Below are positions 9,039-17,291 of a stretch of DNA of 43,967 nucleotides, piece by piece; positions within the stretch are counted from its first letter, which is position 1, and each line of letters begins with the position of its first letter. Source of the DNA: Anaerolineae bacterium (GTDB taxonomy: Bacteria > Chloroflexota > Anaerolineae > J102); the NCBI GenBank assembly GCA_026991225.1, contig JALXCB010000137.1:1-43967 (forward strand), read 5' to 3'. The notes under the pieces are model-generated. The model saw nothing but the letters and a program-made list of their open reading frames with translations, made no database searches and was not told the origin of the DNA. Made by a program: the position numbers and the translations under genes.

Positions 9039-9058
9039 TATACCCTGCTGATCCCCCC

Positions 9059-9098
9059 AATCGGCCCGCCCCTGCAAAGAGACGGGCCGATTTTCTCT
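9059..9098 (+). terminator. Rho-independent terminator after hpf
   Basis: AATCGGCCCG ... CGGGCCGATT (10-bp perfect stem) followed by TTCTCTAT. Confidence 0.7.
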
Positions 9099-9115
9099 AT
9101 CTTGATCGAAGCTCC

Positions 9116-9586
9116 ATGACGAAAAACGTGCTTGTGGTTTGCACCGGCAATATCTGTCGATCGCCCATGGCCAAGGCGTTATTGCAAAAAGCGATCGCCG
9201 ATCAGGGGCTGGATGGTCAGGTTGCGGTGGATTCGGCGGGAACGTACGCCATGATCGGCTATCCCGCCAGCGAAGGTTCTGTGAACGCGATGAAGGCCCG
9301 CGGTCTGGATATCAGCGATCATCGGGCGAAGCAGATCACCGCGGACATGGTGGAACGAGCCGATCTGATCCTCGTCATGGAGGAGCATCACCGGCGGTCG
9401 ATTTTCGTCACCTGGCCCAAGGCGATTATCAAGACCCTGCTGCTTAGCGAGTTGGCGGGCGAGTCCGCGGGCATCGATGATCCCTATGGCGGGGAACAGT
9501 GGGAGTATGATCGGGCGGCGGGGATCATCGAAGATTACGTGACGCGGGGCATGCCGACTCTGCTGCGGCGGTTGGGGTTGCGATGA
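9116..9586 (+). CDS. Low-molecular-weight protein tyrosine/arginine phosphatase
   Basis: VLVVCTGNICRSPMAKALL (CX5R P-loop) and DDPYGG motif. Confidence 0.94.
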   Translation: MTKNVLVVCTGNICRSPMAKALLQKAIADQGLDGQVAVDSAGTYAMIGYPASEGSVNAMKARGLDISDHRAKQITADMVERADLILVMEEHHRRSIFVTWPKAIIKTLLLSELAGESAGIDDPYGGEQWEYDRAAGIIEDYVTRGMPTLLRRLGLR

Positions 9587-9657
9587 AAGGCGATCTCACG
9601 CCAAGTCGCAAAGGGAATGAAGCAACAATCCTTAGGCGGCTGTTTTTGAAAATAGCG

Positions 9658-10029
9658 GTAACTGCTAACGTACCCCAGTTAACAAACCACAAAGGACACA
9701 AAGACACTAAGAACACGAAGAAAAAATGGATAATTTCCCCTTTGTGTCTTGGTGATTTTTAGATAACGACCGGTGACGGCCTTAAACTAAAAGCATTTTG
9801 AAATCAGGTGTTTTCGGCCTCGGCCACCCGGAGCTGAAGCTCCGGGCTACGAAACAACGCCGGGTGAACCCGGCTTCCTGCGGCGCGCGACCTGCACCGT
9901 AGCCCCATTCATGGGGCGTCGTTTTTAGTTCACCTGCGGGCGGCAGCGCGGCCAGAGAATCGCCTTTCATGGATGATCCAATGCAAACCAAAAGCCTTGG
10001 TTTCAATTTGCTTTCAGTTTAGTAGTTAC
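9658..10029. mobile_element. Candidate MITE, family A long variant (372 bp), flanked by 8-bp direct repeat AAATAGCG; contains nested family B copy
   Basis: Ends GTAACTGCTAACG ... TTAGTAGTTAC; AAATAGCG at 9650-9657 and 10030-10037. Confidence 0.87.
9783..10021. mobile_element. Candidate MITE, family B copy 1, nested in family A at a TA dinucleotide
   Basis: TIRs TAAACTAAAAGCATTTTGAAA ... TTTCAATTTGCTTTCAGTTTA; removing it with one TA restores the A-family end CCTTAGTAGTTAC. Confidence 0.8.
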
Positions 10030-10037
10030 AAATAGCG

Positions 10038-10082
10038 TTGGTAAACCGGTAGCCGGTTTACGGGGCTACGCGCCCCGCCATT
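10038..10082. repeat. Palindromic repeat G copy 2
   Basis: GTAAACCGGTAGCCGGTTTAC and GGGGCTACGCGCCCC hairpins. Confidence 0.7.
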
Positions 10083-10085
10083 TCA

Positions 10086-11030
10086 TCAGGATCGGCGGGC
10101 TTTCGCTCGGGCCGCCTGCTTCCCAACAGCGAAAGCCATCCAATCGCCATCGGTCAGCGTTTCGATGACTTCCATGCCCGCGGCCTTCAGCGCCAGGTCC
10201 ACCACGTCGCGGCGCTGCTGGATGATGCCCGAGAGGATGAGCACGCCGTCCGGAGCCACGCGCTGGGCCAGGTTTTCGTGCAACAGCAGGTCGGCGATGA
10301 CGTCGGCCAGGATGTTGACCAGCACCAGATCGTAGCGTCCCGAATCGATGACCGATTCCACCAGCAGGGTGATCTGATTCCGCACTTCGTTCAGGCGGGC
10401 GTTCTCCTCGGCCGTGCGCACCGCCTCGGGGTCGATATCCGTGGCGATGACGCGAGCCGCGCCCAGCTTCACCGCGGCGATGGCCAGGATGCCCGATCCC
10501 GTCCCCACATCCAGCACCACCGAACGGGGTCGCAGATACTTTTCCAGCAGGCGCAGGGCCAGTTGCGTGGAGGGATGCGTCCCGGTGCCGAAGGCCATGC
10601 CCGGGTCCAGCTTGATGACCACATCGCCCGAACGGGTGGCTGGCTCCTCCCACGAAGGGGTGACGACGATGCGGTCGCCGATGCGCAAGGGACGGTAGTG
10701 GCGCTTCCACGCCTCGGCCCAGTCTTCCGTGGTCAAATGCTTTACCCGCGGCTCGCCGTAATAATCCGCGAAAGGGCGAGCGGGTAGCTCGTGCATAATC
10801 TGTTGCAGCAACCGGACGTTTTCGGGCGTGTCGGTCAGATAACCCCGCACCAGGGTCTGCGCCCCATCGGTCTCGCCATAGGGCCCGAAGCCGCTCACCT
10901 CGACGACGACTCCGCCCCGGAACCGAGGATTGAGCCAGGCGGCCGCGGCCTGGACGGGCTTGGAGTCGGGGTCGGGCGTGGCCACGGGCAGGGTGAATTC
11001 GAGCAGGTCGGTCATAAGCGCGCTATGCAT
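10086..11030 (-). CDS. prmA: Ribosomal protein L11 methyltransferase
   Basis: DPGMAFGTGTHPSTQLALRLLE...VLDVGTGSGILAIAAVKLGA...LVLVNILADVI. Confidence 0.94.
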   Translation of the reverse strand: MHSALMTDLLEFTLPVATPDPDSKPVQAAAAWLNPRFRGGVVVEVSGFGPYGETDGAQTLVRGYLTDTPENVRLLQQIMHELPARPFADYYGEPRVKHLTTEDWAEAWKRHYRPLRIGDRIVVTPSWEEPATRSGDVVIKLDPGMAFGTGTHPSTQLALRLLEKYLRPRSVVLDVGTGSGILAIAAVKLGAARVIATDIDPEAVRTAEENARLNEVRNQITLLVESVIDSGRYDLVLVNILADVIADLLLHENLAQRVAPDGVLILSGIIQQRRDVVDLALKAAGMEVIETLTDGDWMAFAVGKQAARAKARRS

Positions 11031-11178
11031 TCCCCAGCCAGATGGTTTGAAGCCCGACTTGCTGTGCGGCGCGCCATTGCCTTCTGTCCGCGGTCAGAAA
11101 TAGATCGGCGTTCCATAGCAACGCCGAGGCCACATGCAAGGCGTCCATGGCCCGCAGTGTGTTATTTCCCACCCTCAT
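11023..11178 (-). pseudogene. VapC/PIN-domain toxin remnant (C-terminal part only)
   Basis: Reading the minus strand gives MRVGNNTLRAMDALHVASALLWNADLFLTADRRQWRAAQQVGLQTIWLGNA*, a PIN C-terminal half (ALHVASAL..ADLFLTAD) lacking the N-terminal acidic motif. Confidence 0.7.
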
Positions 11179-11407
11179 TTTCTTCGGCCCGTTCTTTCAA
11201 AATGACTTCAGAAAGGGATACGCCTGGAATCGCCAGAGGCGTAAAAGGCTGTTTCCATGTGGGCAGGTTGGAGGATGGCTGGGAAAGAGGCACCATTTCG
11301 GCCACAGGCTTGCCGCGACGCAGGATCAGGATGCGCTCACCCTGCTCGACGCGAGTGACCACATCGGCGATGTGCTTGCGCGAATCGGTGATGGTAATCG
11401 TGCTCAT
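11162..11407 (-). CDS. Phd/YefM-family antitoxin
   Basis: MSTITITDSRKHIADVVTRVEQGERILILRRGKPVAEMVPL. Confidence 0.85.
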   Translation of the reverse strand: MSTITITDSRKHIADVVTRVEQGERILILRRGKPVAEMVPLSQPSSNLPTWKQPFTPLAIPGVSLSEVILKERAEENEGGK

Positions 11408-11489
11408 AAGCGCTCCTGTCCGATGGATACAAGATGTACATCGGAGTGTACATTCAGGGCAGGAGTTTGTCAAATGACTTTTCTGTTGG

Positions 11490-11708
11490 GGGTGCGTCCA
11501 AAAATTTTGGCAAATCGCGTTGTCATCAGGAATTCGGTTATGCGGGCTCCACCCGGCGCTGAAGCGCTGGGCTACAAAACCACGCCGGGTGAACCCGGCT
11601 TTTGGCGCGGGCTGGCTCTGAAAGCCCCCTTGAGGGGGCGTCGTTTCTAGCCCGGAGGTTCACCTCCGGGGCGCCGGGCGCAACGCGCCCATAATTTGGG
11701 ACGCACCC
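11490..11708. mobile_element. Candidate MITE, family D copy 1 (219 bp), flanked by 9-bp direct repeat TTCTGTTGG
   Basis: TIRs GGGTGCGTCCAAAAATTTTGG / CCATAATTTGGGACGCACCC; TTCTGTTGG at 11481-11489 and 11709-11717; five internal hairpins. Confidence 0.9.
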
Positions 11709-11718
11709 TTCTGTTGGC

Positions 11719-12879
11719 TTACAATCCCAGGGCCTCGCGCATGCGCTCGAAGAAGCCGCCGTGTTCGTTGCGGGATTCCACGGGCATGGGCTCCAGCGTC
11801 TCCGCCAGGCGATAGAACAGTTCCTTCTGTTCCTCGTTCAGCTCCGACTGCTTGGGGATATGCACGTCCACGGTGATGAGCATGTCGCCGCGGCCGCTGC
11901 CCCGCAGATGGGGCACGCCCAGCCCGCGCAGCCGCAGCACCTTGCCCGGCTGCGTGCCCGCGGGAATCTTCACCAGTTTGGGCCCGTCCAGCGTGGGAAT
12001 CTCCACTTCCGCACCGAGCACGGCCTGGGCGATGTTGATGGGCAGTTCCAGCAAGATGTCGTCATCCATCCGCTTGAACAGCTTATGGGGTTTGACGGAG
12101 ATGAAGACGTAGAGATTGCCCGGCTGACCTCCCCGCTTGCCCGGCTCCCCTTCGCCCGGCAGACGGATGCGCGTGCCATCCTGCACCCCGGCCGGAATCT
12201 TCACCCGCAGGCGGCGGGTGACCTCCACCTGGCCCGCGCCATGACACTCCCGGCAGGGCGTGGTCACCACCTCGCCCGTCCCCTTGCAGCGCGGACAGGT
12301 GCTCACATTGACGAATGTGCCGAAAATGGTCTGCTGGCGCTGGCGCACCTGGCCCGCGCCGCCGCAGGTGGGGCAGCGCATGGGCTGGGTGCCCGGCTCC
12401 GCGCCCGTGCCATGACAGCGGGGGCAGGTCTCGTGTCGGGTGACCTCGATCTCCTTCTCCGTCCCCATCACGGCTTCTTCGAACTCGATGGTCAGATCGA
12501 CGCGGATGTCCGCGCCCCGGGCGGGGCCCTGACGACGCCCGCCGCGGCCAAAACCGAATCCCGCGCCGAAGATCTCCTCGAAGATGTCGCCGATATCCGT
12601 GAATCCGCCGCCACCATAGCCGGGGCCGGGCCCGTAGCCGCCCGCGCCCGCTGCGCCCGAAACGCCCGCGTGGCCGTAGCGATCGTAGCGGGCGCGCTTC
12701 TGCGGATCGCCGAGCACTTCGTACGCCTCGTTGATCTCCTTGATGCGGGAGTCCGCATCCTCGCCCTTGTAGATGTCGGGATGATATTGCTTGACCAGTT
12801 TGCGATAGGCGCGTTTAATCTCCTCGGCGGAGGCCGAGCGGGAAACGCCTAGAATGTCGTAATAATCTCGTTTTGCCAT
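11719..12879 (-). CDS. dnaJ: Molecular chaperone DnaJ
   Basis: J domain with HPD, Gly-rich region, four CxxCxGxG zinc motifs. Confidence 0.97.
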   Translation of the reverse strand: MAKRDYYDILGVSRSASAEEIKRAYRKLVKQYHPDIYKGEDADSRIKEINEAYEVLGDPQKRARYDRYGHAGVSGAAGAGGYGPGPGYGGGGFTDIGDIFEEIFGAGFGFGRGGRRQGPARGADIRVDLTIEFEEAVMGTEKEIEVTRHETCPRCHGTGAEPGTQPMRCPTCGGAGQVRQRQQTIFGTFVNVSTCPRCKGTGEVVTTPCRECHGAGQVEVTRRLRVKIPAGVQDGTRIRLPGEGEPGKRGGQPGNLYVFISVKPHKLFKRMDDDILLELPINIAQAVLGAEVEIPTLDGPKLVKIPAGTQPGKVLRLRGLGVPHLRGSGRGDMLITVDVHIPKQSELNEEQKELFYRLAETLEPMPVESRNEHGGFFERMREALGL

Positions 12880-12954
12880 AGATCTCGCTATAGGTTCCTC
12901 AATTCAAGTTCGCAATCATCACCTCTATGAGACGCAAAAAGGTGCGAGGAGGTT

Positions 12955-13164
12955 TCAGGAATGTTCCTCCTCGTTATCACCCCAACTGATGATCCACACG
13001 CTCAAAGCTGCCAAACCGATGGTGGCGACGGCCAGGGCCAGCCATTGTGCGGGCGTAAAGCCCACATGCCGGGCTGAGAAATAGAGGATAATCAGCATGC
13101 CCGCGGCTAGCAGGAGAAAAGACGCGAGGTTGGGATGGTCGTTCCAGAATTTTTTGATCATCAT
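12955..13164 (-). CDS. Small two-TM membrane protein, hypothetical
   Basis: MIKKFWNDHPNLASFLLLAAGMLIILYFSARHVGFTPAQWLALAVATIGLAALSVWIISWGDNEEEHS. Confidence 0.65.
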   Translation of the reverse strand: MMIKKFWNDHPNLASFLLLAAGMLIILYFSARHVGFTPAQWLALAVATIGLAALSVWIISWGDNEEEHS

Positions 13165-13179
13165 GGTTGGCGGTCACAG

Positions 13180-13375
13180 TCGACACGAGCGACTAGCTCA
13201 TCGATACGGATGAAAACGCCGCGCGGCCGCGGCGGCGCGGGAAGCCGAGCACGTAATGCGTAATGCGTGATGCGTAATGACCTCACGGATTACGCATCAC
13301 GCCCGTGGCAGGCTCGCCCAACTTTGGCTTTGCGAACCTTCAGCAACCAGCGACCATTCGATTTTCATAGCAATT
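13180..13375. repeat. Palindromic intergenic element F copy 3
   Basis: GGCGGCGCGGGAAGCCGAGCACGTAATGCGTAATGCGTGATGCGTAATGACCTCACGGATTACGCATCACGCCCGTGGCAGGCTCGCCCAAC. Confidence 0.8.
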
Positions 13376-13988
13376 AGCTCGCTTCGCGAGAAGCCATAAG
13401 CTCGTTCCAGGCGGCTTCCACCTGGGCCCTCAATTGATCCAGATCGCCGTCATTGTTGATGACCACGTCGGCCTCGCGCACCTTATGGGATTGCGGGCTC
13501 TGGGCGGCCATACGACGCAGGGCTTCATCTTTGTCCATGCCCTTCTGTCTCACCAGGCGATTGAGTTGGGTCTCGCGCGAGGCGGTCACCACCCAGATGG
13601 TGTCGCAGAGATGGCGCAGGCGGCTCTCTAGCAGTTTGATGGCCTCGATGGCGACGACTGGCTCGGCGGCTTCTTCGACGATCTCCGACACCCGCTGCTC
13701 CACAGCAGGATGCACGATGCGCTCCAGACGGCGAAGCTGGTTGGGATCGGTAAAGACGATATCCGCAAGCTTCGAACGATCGATGGAACCATCCGGGGCG
13801 AGGATGCCTTTGCCGAACGCGGCGACGACGTCGTCGTACGCGCAGCCGCCGGGAGCGATGGCTTCGTGGGCGACCTTGTCTGCATCCACGGGACGGGCGC
13901 CCAATTCATGCAAGATTTCCAGCACGGCGCTTTTGCCGACGCCGATATTGCCGGTCAGACCGATGACAATGGGACGTGAGGCGTTCAT
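13374..13988 (-). CDS. coaE: Dephospho-CoA kinase
   Basis: IVIGLTGNIGVGKSAVLEILHELGARPVDADKVAHE; VVIEAIKLLES-like and NNDGDLDQL motifs. Confidence 0.93.
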   Translation of the reverse strand: MNASRPIVIGLTGNIGVGKSAVLEILHELGARPVDADKVAHEAIAPGGCAYDDVVAAFGKGILAPDGSIDRSKLADIVFTDPNQLRRLERIVHPAVEQRVSEIVEEAAEPVVAIEAIKLLESRLRHLCDTIWVVTASRETQLNRLVRQKGMDKDEALRRMAAQSPQSHKVREADVVINNDGDLDQLRAQVEAAWNELMASREAS

Positions 13989-14046
13989 GACTGTCCTCCT
14001 GGACGGGATTCGGATTGAGAAAGGGGCTGGGATCCGTTCACGTCTA

Positions 14047-16029
14047 TCATACCAAAGCAGCCCAACTTTCGATAAGTTCGTCCAGTTCGCGCTCGAGTGA
14101 CTGGTAACGTTCTCCCAGGCGCTGAACGTCGTCGATGCGTTGGGCCAGGCTGGCCTGCTCCAGCGCCCGAGTCACTTCCTCCAGCTCGCGCTCCTTGGCG
14201 TGAATGCGGTCTTCGATGGCCTGGGCTTCCTGCTGGCGCTTTTCCTGTTCCTTGCGCTTGCGTCGCGCCTCGCGGGAGCGCTCTCGCGCATCCTGCTGAC
14301 GCCCACTCTGCCCGCTCCGCCGCGTCTGAGGCTTCAATCGCTGTTCTTTCTCGGACAGGTAGGCGGAGTAGTTGTCCTCGTACGCGTGGAGGCGCTTCTC
14401 CTGGGGATCGATGACCCAAACCTGGGTGGCGATGGCGTCGATGAGATACCGGTCGTGAGAGACCAGGAGCACCGTGCCCTTGAAGTCGCGCAGCATGGCC
14501 TCCAGCACCTCCTGGGATTCGATATCCAGATGGTTGGTGGGCTCGTCCAGCACCAGAAAATTGACCTCCTGGCGGCTGAGTCGGGCCAGGGCCAGACGGC
14601 TGCGCTGCCCGCCGCTGAGGACGTCGATGGTTTTGAAGACCTCGTCGCCCGTGAACAGGAAACGGGCCAGGTAGGCGCGGGCTTCGCCGATGCTCAGCTT
14701 CGGGTCCGCCTCCATGAGCGCGTCCAGCACGGTCATCCCGGTCTGCAAGGCTTCCTGGGCCTGGGCCAGGTAGCCGATGCGCACGCTGGCGCCCACCCGC
14801 AGCCGCCCCTCCAGCGGGGAGATCTCTCCCAACAGGGTGCGGATAAAGCTGGTCTTGCCCGAGCCATTGGGCCCGACCAGGCCCGCTCGCTCCCCCCGCT
14901 TGAGCAGCAGGTCCTCCGCCCGAAAGAGGAGGCGATCGTCGGGGCCGGGCGGCGCGGGCGCTTCGTAGATATAACCGCCCGATCGCTCGCGACGGATGGG
15001 GGGCAGAGGCCGGACGCGGTAGCCCACGGCCAGACTCTCTGTTGATAACACCAGTTCGCCGCTGCGGATGCGGCTCATCATCTGCAAACGCATGGTTTGC
15101 CGCTGCCGCGGGGCCACAAGACGCTGACGCTGCAACAGCCGCTCCAGGCGCTTGCGACGGCCCCGAGCCTGTTTGCTCTTCTGCCCGGCGATATTGCGGC
15201 GGATGAATTCGGTCTCTTTGGCGATGAGGGCCTGCTGCGCCTCATACTCCTTCTGCATCCGCTCCAGCATGGCCTCCCGCTGGATGAGATAGTGGCTGTA
15301 ATTGCCACGATAGACCGTCAGCCGCCCCCACATCATCTCCCAGATGCGGTTCATGACCTTGTCCAGGAAATAACGGTCGTGGGAGACGACGACCATCGCC
15401 CCCTCCCATTTCAGCAGCGCGTTTTCCAACCATTCGATGGCGGCCAGATCGAGATGGTTGGTGGGCTCGTCCAGCAGCAGGAGTTCGGGCTGGCGCAGGA
15501 GGATTTTGGCCAGCAGGGCGCGGGTGCGCTGCCCGCCGCTGAGTTGCGCCAGGGGCTGGTCGAATTGTTCGGGCCGGAACCCCAGGCCCGTCAGGGTCTG
15601 GCGGATGCGGACGGGATAGTCGTAGCCGCCCCTGGCCTCGAAGGCGTGCTGACGCCGGGCGTAAAGCGCCAGCGCCTCCTGCGCGATGTCGGGATTCGGA
15701 TGGGCCATGCGCGCTTCCAGTTCGGCCAGCTTCCGCTCCTCGGCGATGAGATCGCTGAAGACCTCCAGCATGTCCTCCCACAGGGTTTTGGCGCCCGCGG
15801 GCGGCGGCTCCTGCGGCAGATAGCCGATGGTCAGACCCCGGCGACGGTGCACCTCCCCGGCGCTGGGCTCCAGTTCGCCCGCCAGGATGCGCAGCAGGGT
15901 GGTCTTGCCCTCGCCGTTGGGGCCGATGAGACCGATGCGGTCCCCGCGCGAGATGACGCAATTCACCCCCTGGAACACGTCCAGCGGGCCAAAGGACATG
16001 GCGAGATTCCGGGCGGTCAACAAACTCAT
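14047..16029 (-). CDS. ABC-F family ATP-binding cassette protein
   Basis: Two ABC domains (GPNGEGKTTLL, GPNGSGKTSFI; two LSGGQR.R signatures), no TM segments, C-terminal coiled coil. Confidence 0.94.
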   Translation of the reverse strand: MSLLTARNLAMSFGPLDVFQGVNCVISRGDRIGLIGPNGEGKTTLLRILAGELEPSAGEVHRRRGLTIGYLPQEPPPAGAKTLWEDMLEVFSDLIAEERKLAELEARMAHPNPDIAQEALALYARRQHAFEARGGYDYPVRIRQTLTGLGFRPEQFDQPLAQLSGGQRTRALLAKILLRQPELLLLDEPTNHLDLAAIEWLENALLKWEGAMVVVSHDRYFLDKVMNRIWEMMWGRLTVYRGNYSHYLIQREAMLERMQKEYEAQQALIAKETEFIRRNIAGQKSKQARGRRKRLERLLQRQRLVAPRQRQTMRLQMMSRIRSGELVLSTESLAVGYRVRPLPPIRRERSGGYIYEAPAPPGPDDRLLFRAEDLLLKRGERAGLVGPNGSGKTSFIRTLLGEISPLEGRLRVGASVRIGYLAQAQEALQTGMTVLDALMEADPKLSIGEARAYLARFLFTGDEVFKTIDVLSGGQRSRLALARLSRQEVNFLVLDEPTNHLDIESQEVLEAMLRDFKGTVLLVSHDRYLIDAIATQVWVIDPQEKRLHAYEDNYSAYLSEKEQRLKPQTRRSGQSGRQQDARERSREARRKRKEQEKRQQEAQAIEDRIHAKERELEEVTRALEQASLAQRIDDVQRLGERYQSLERELDELIESWAALV

Positions 16030-16155
16030 AGCTTTTCATTATACAATCATTCGTCGGTGGAGGGGAGTTTGTGTTTTGATAAAATGTAGGATATAGTTGA
16101 TTGGATAGCCAGCATTTTCTGGCGTAAAACCATCTATTTCAAAAAGGATTGACCC

Positions 16156-16659
16156 ATGAGTGACGAACAAAAAACCGTCCAGACCGACGACGTTGTTTCC
16201 ATCGAATACACCCTGACCGACAGCCAGGGCAATGTCATCGATTCCTCCGAGGGCATGGAGCCCCTGGAATACCTCCACGGCCACAACAACCTCATCCCCG
16301 GCCTCGAAAAAGAGCTGACCGGCATGAGCGTGGGTGAAGAGAAGAGCGTCACCGTGCCGCCCGAGGAAGCCTATGGCCCCCGGCACGAAAACGCCACCCA
16401 AATCATCCCCAAAGAAGCCTTCCCTCCCGACATGGAAGTGGAGCCGGGCATGGGCCTGCAAATGCGCGACACCCAGACCGGCCAGATCTTCGAGGTCTAC
16501 GTGACCGAAATCCGCCCTGAGGGTGTCGTGGTGGACTTCAACCATCCCCTGGCGGGCGAGACCCTGCACTTCGACGTGAAGGTCGTGGGCATTCGCCCGG
16601 CCACACCCGACGAGATCGCGCACGGCCACGTGCATGGCGAAGGCGGCCATCACCACTAA
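16156..16659 (+). CDS. FKBP-type peptidyl-prolyl isomerase, SlyD-like
   Basis: VVSIEYTLTDSQGNVIDSSEG..PLEYLHGHNNLIPGLEKELTGMSVGEEKSVTVPPEEAYG; His-rich C-terminus. Confidence 0.93.
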   Translation: MSDEQKTVQTDDVVSIEYTLTDSQGNVIDSSEGMEPLEYLHGHNNLIPGLEKELTGMSVGEEKSVTVPPEEAYGPRHENATQIIPKEAFPPDMEVEPGMGLQMRDTQTGQIFEVYVTEIRPEGVVVDFNHPLAGETLHFDVKVVGIRPATPDEIAHGHVHGEGGHHH

Positions 16660-16672
16660 TTTCTGGTCGAGC

Positions 16673-17275
16673 GCAACTGCTAACGCACCCCGGTTAACAA
16701 ACCACAAAGTACACGTCCAGAAATGAGTTCCCGGTTTTGGTGCTCACCGACTCAAGTCGGGCGCTTCAGGCCTGCGGCCAGACCCCCTCTTCCTCTCCCC
16801 CGCAAGCGGGGGAGAACAGCGGAAGGGGATCAGATGACGGCCTTCGTCGTCCAAAACGACGACAGACAAAAGGGTCGCCGAAGGGCGACCACCGGCGCCA
16901 TCGAATCCTCTTTCCTTATTTCCTCCCCCGCCCGTCTCGAAGCGGGGGAGGAAGCAAAGGAGGTCTCTTTTTTCTTCCCAAAAAAACGGCGAACAGAACC
17001 CGCCCGTCTCGAAGCGGGGGAGGAAGCAAAGGAGGAGGCTTGCGCCTAAAGAGCCTGAGTTCACTCGGCCAGTGTTGCTAGAAACGACGCCCCCTCAAGG
17101 GGGCTTTCAGAGCCAGCCCGCGCCCAAAGCCGGGTTTACCCGGCGTGGTTTTGTAGCCCGGCGCTTCAGCGCCGGGTGGAGCCCGCATGACCGAATTCCT
17201 GATGACAACGCGATTTGCCAAAATTTTAGGACGCGCCCGTGTCTTCGTGGTTTTTGCCTTGCTATGATTGGGTGC
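16673..17275. repeat. Mosaic of fragments: A-like left end, element E copy 4, truncated inverted element D
   Basis: GCAACTGCTAACGCACCCCGGTTAACAAACC; E hairpins from 16748; GACGCCCCCTCAAGGGGGC...CCAAAATTTTAGGACGCGCCC (inverted D). Confidence 0.8.
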
Positions 17276-17291
17276 GTGTATAATTATTTTT

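Noticed and set aside
11761-12852. 363-aa plus-strand ORF
   Set aside because: Antisense to dnaJ, no recognisable domain.
15097-16089. 330-aa plus-strand ORF
   Set aside because: Antisense to the ABC-F gene.
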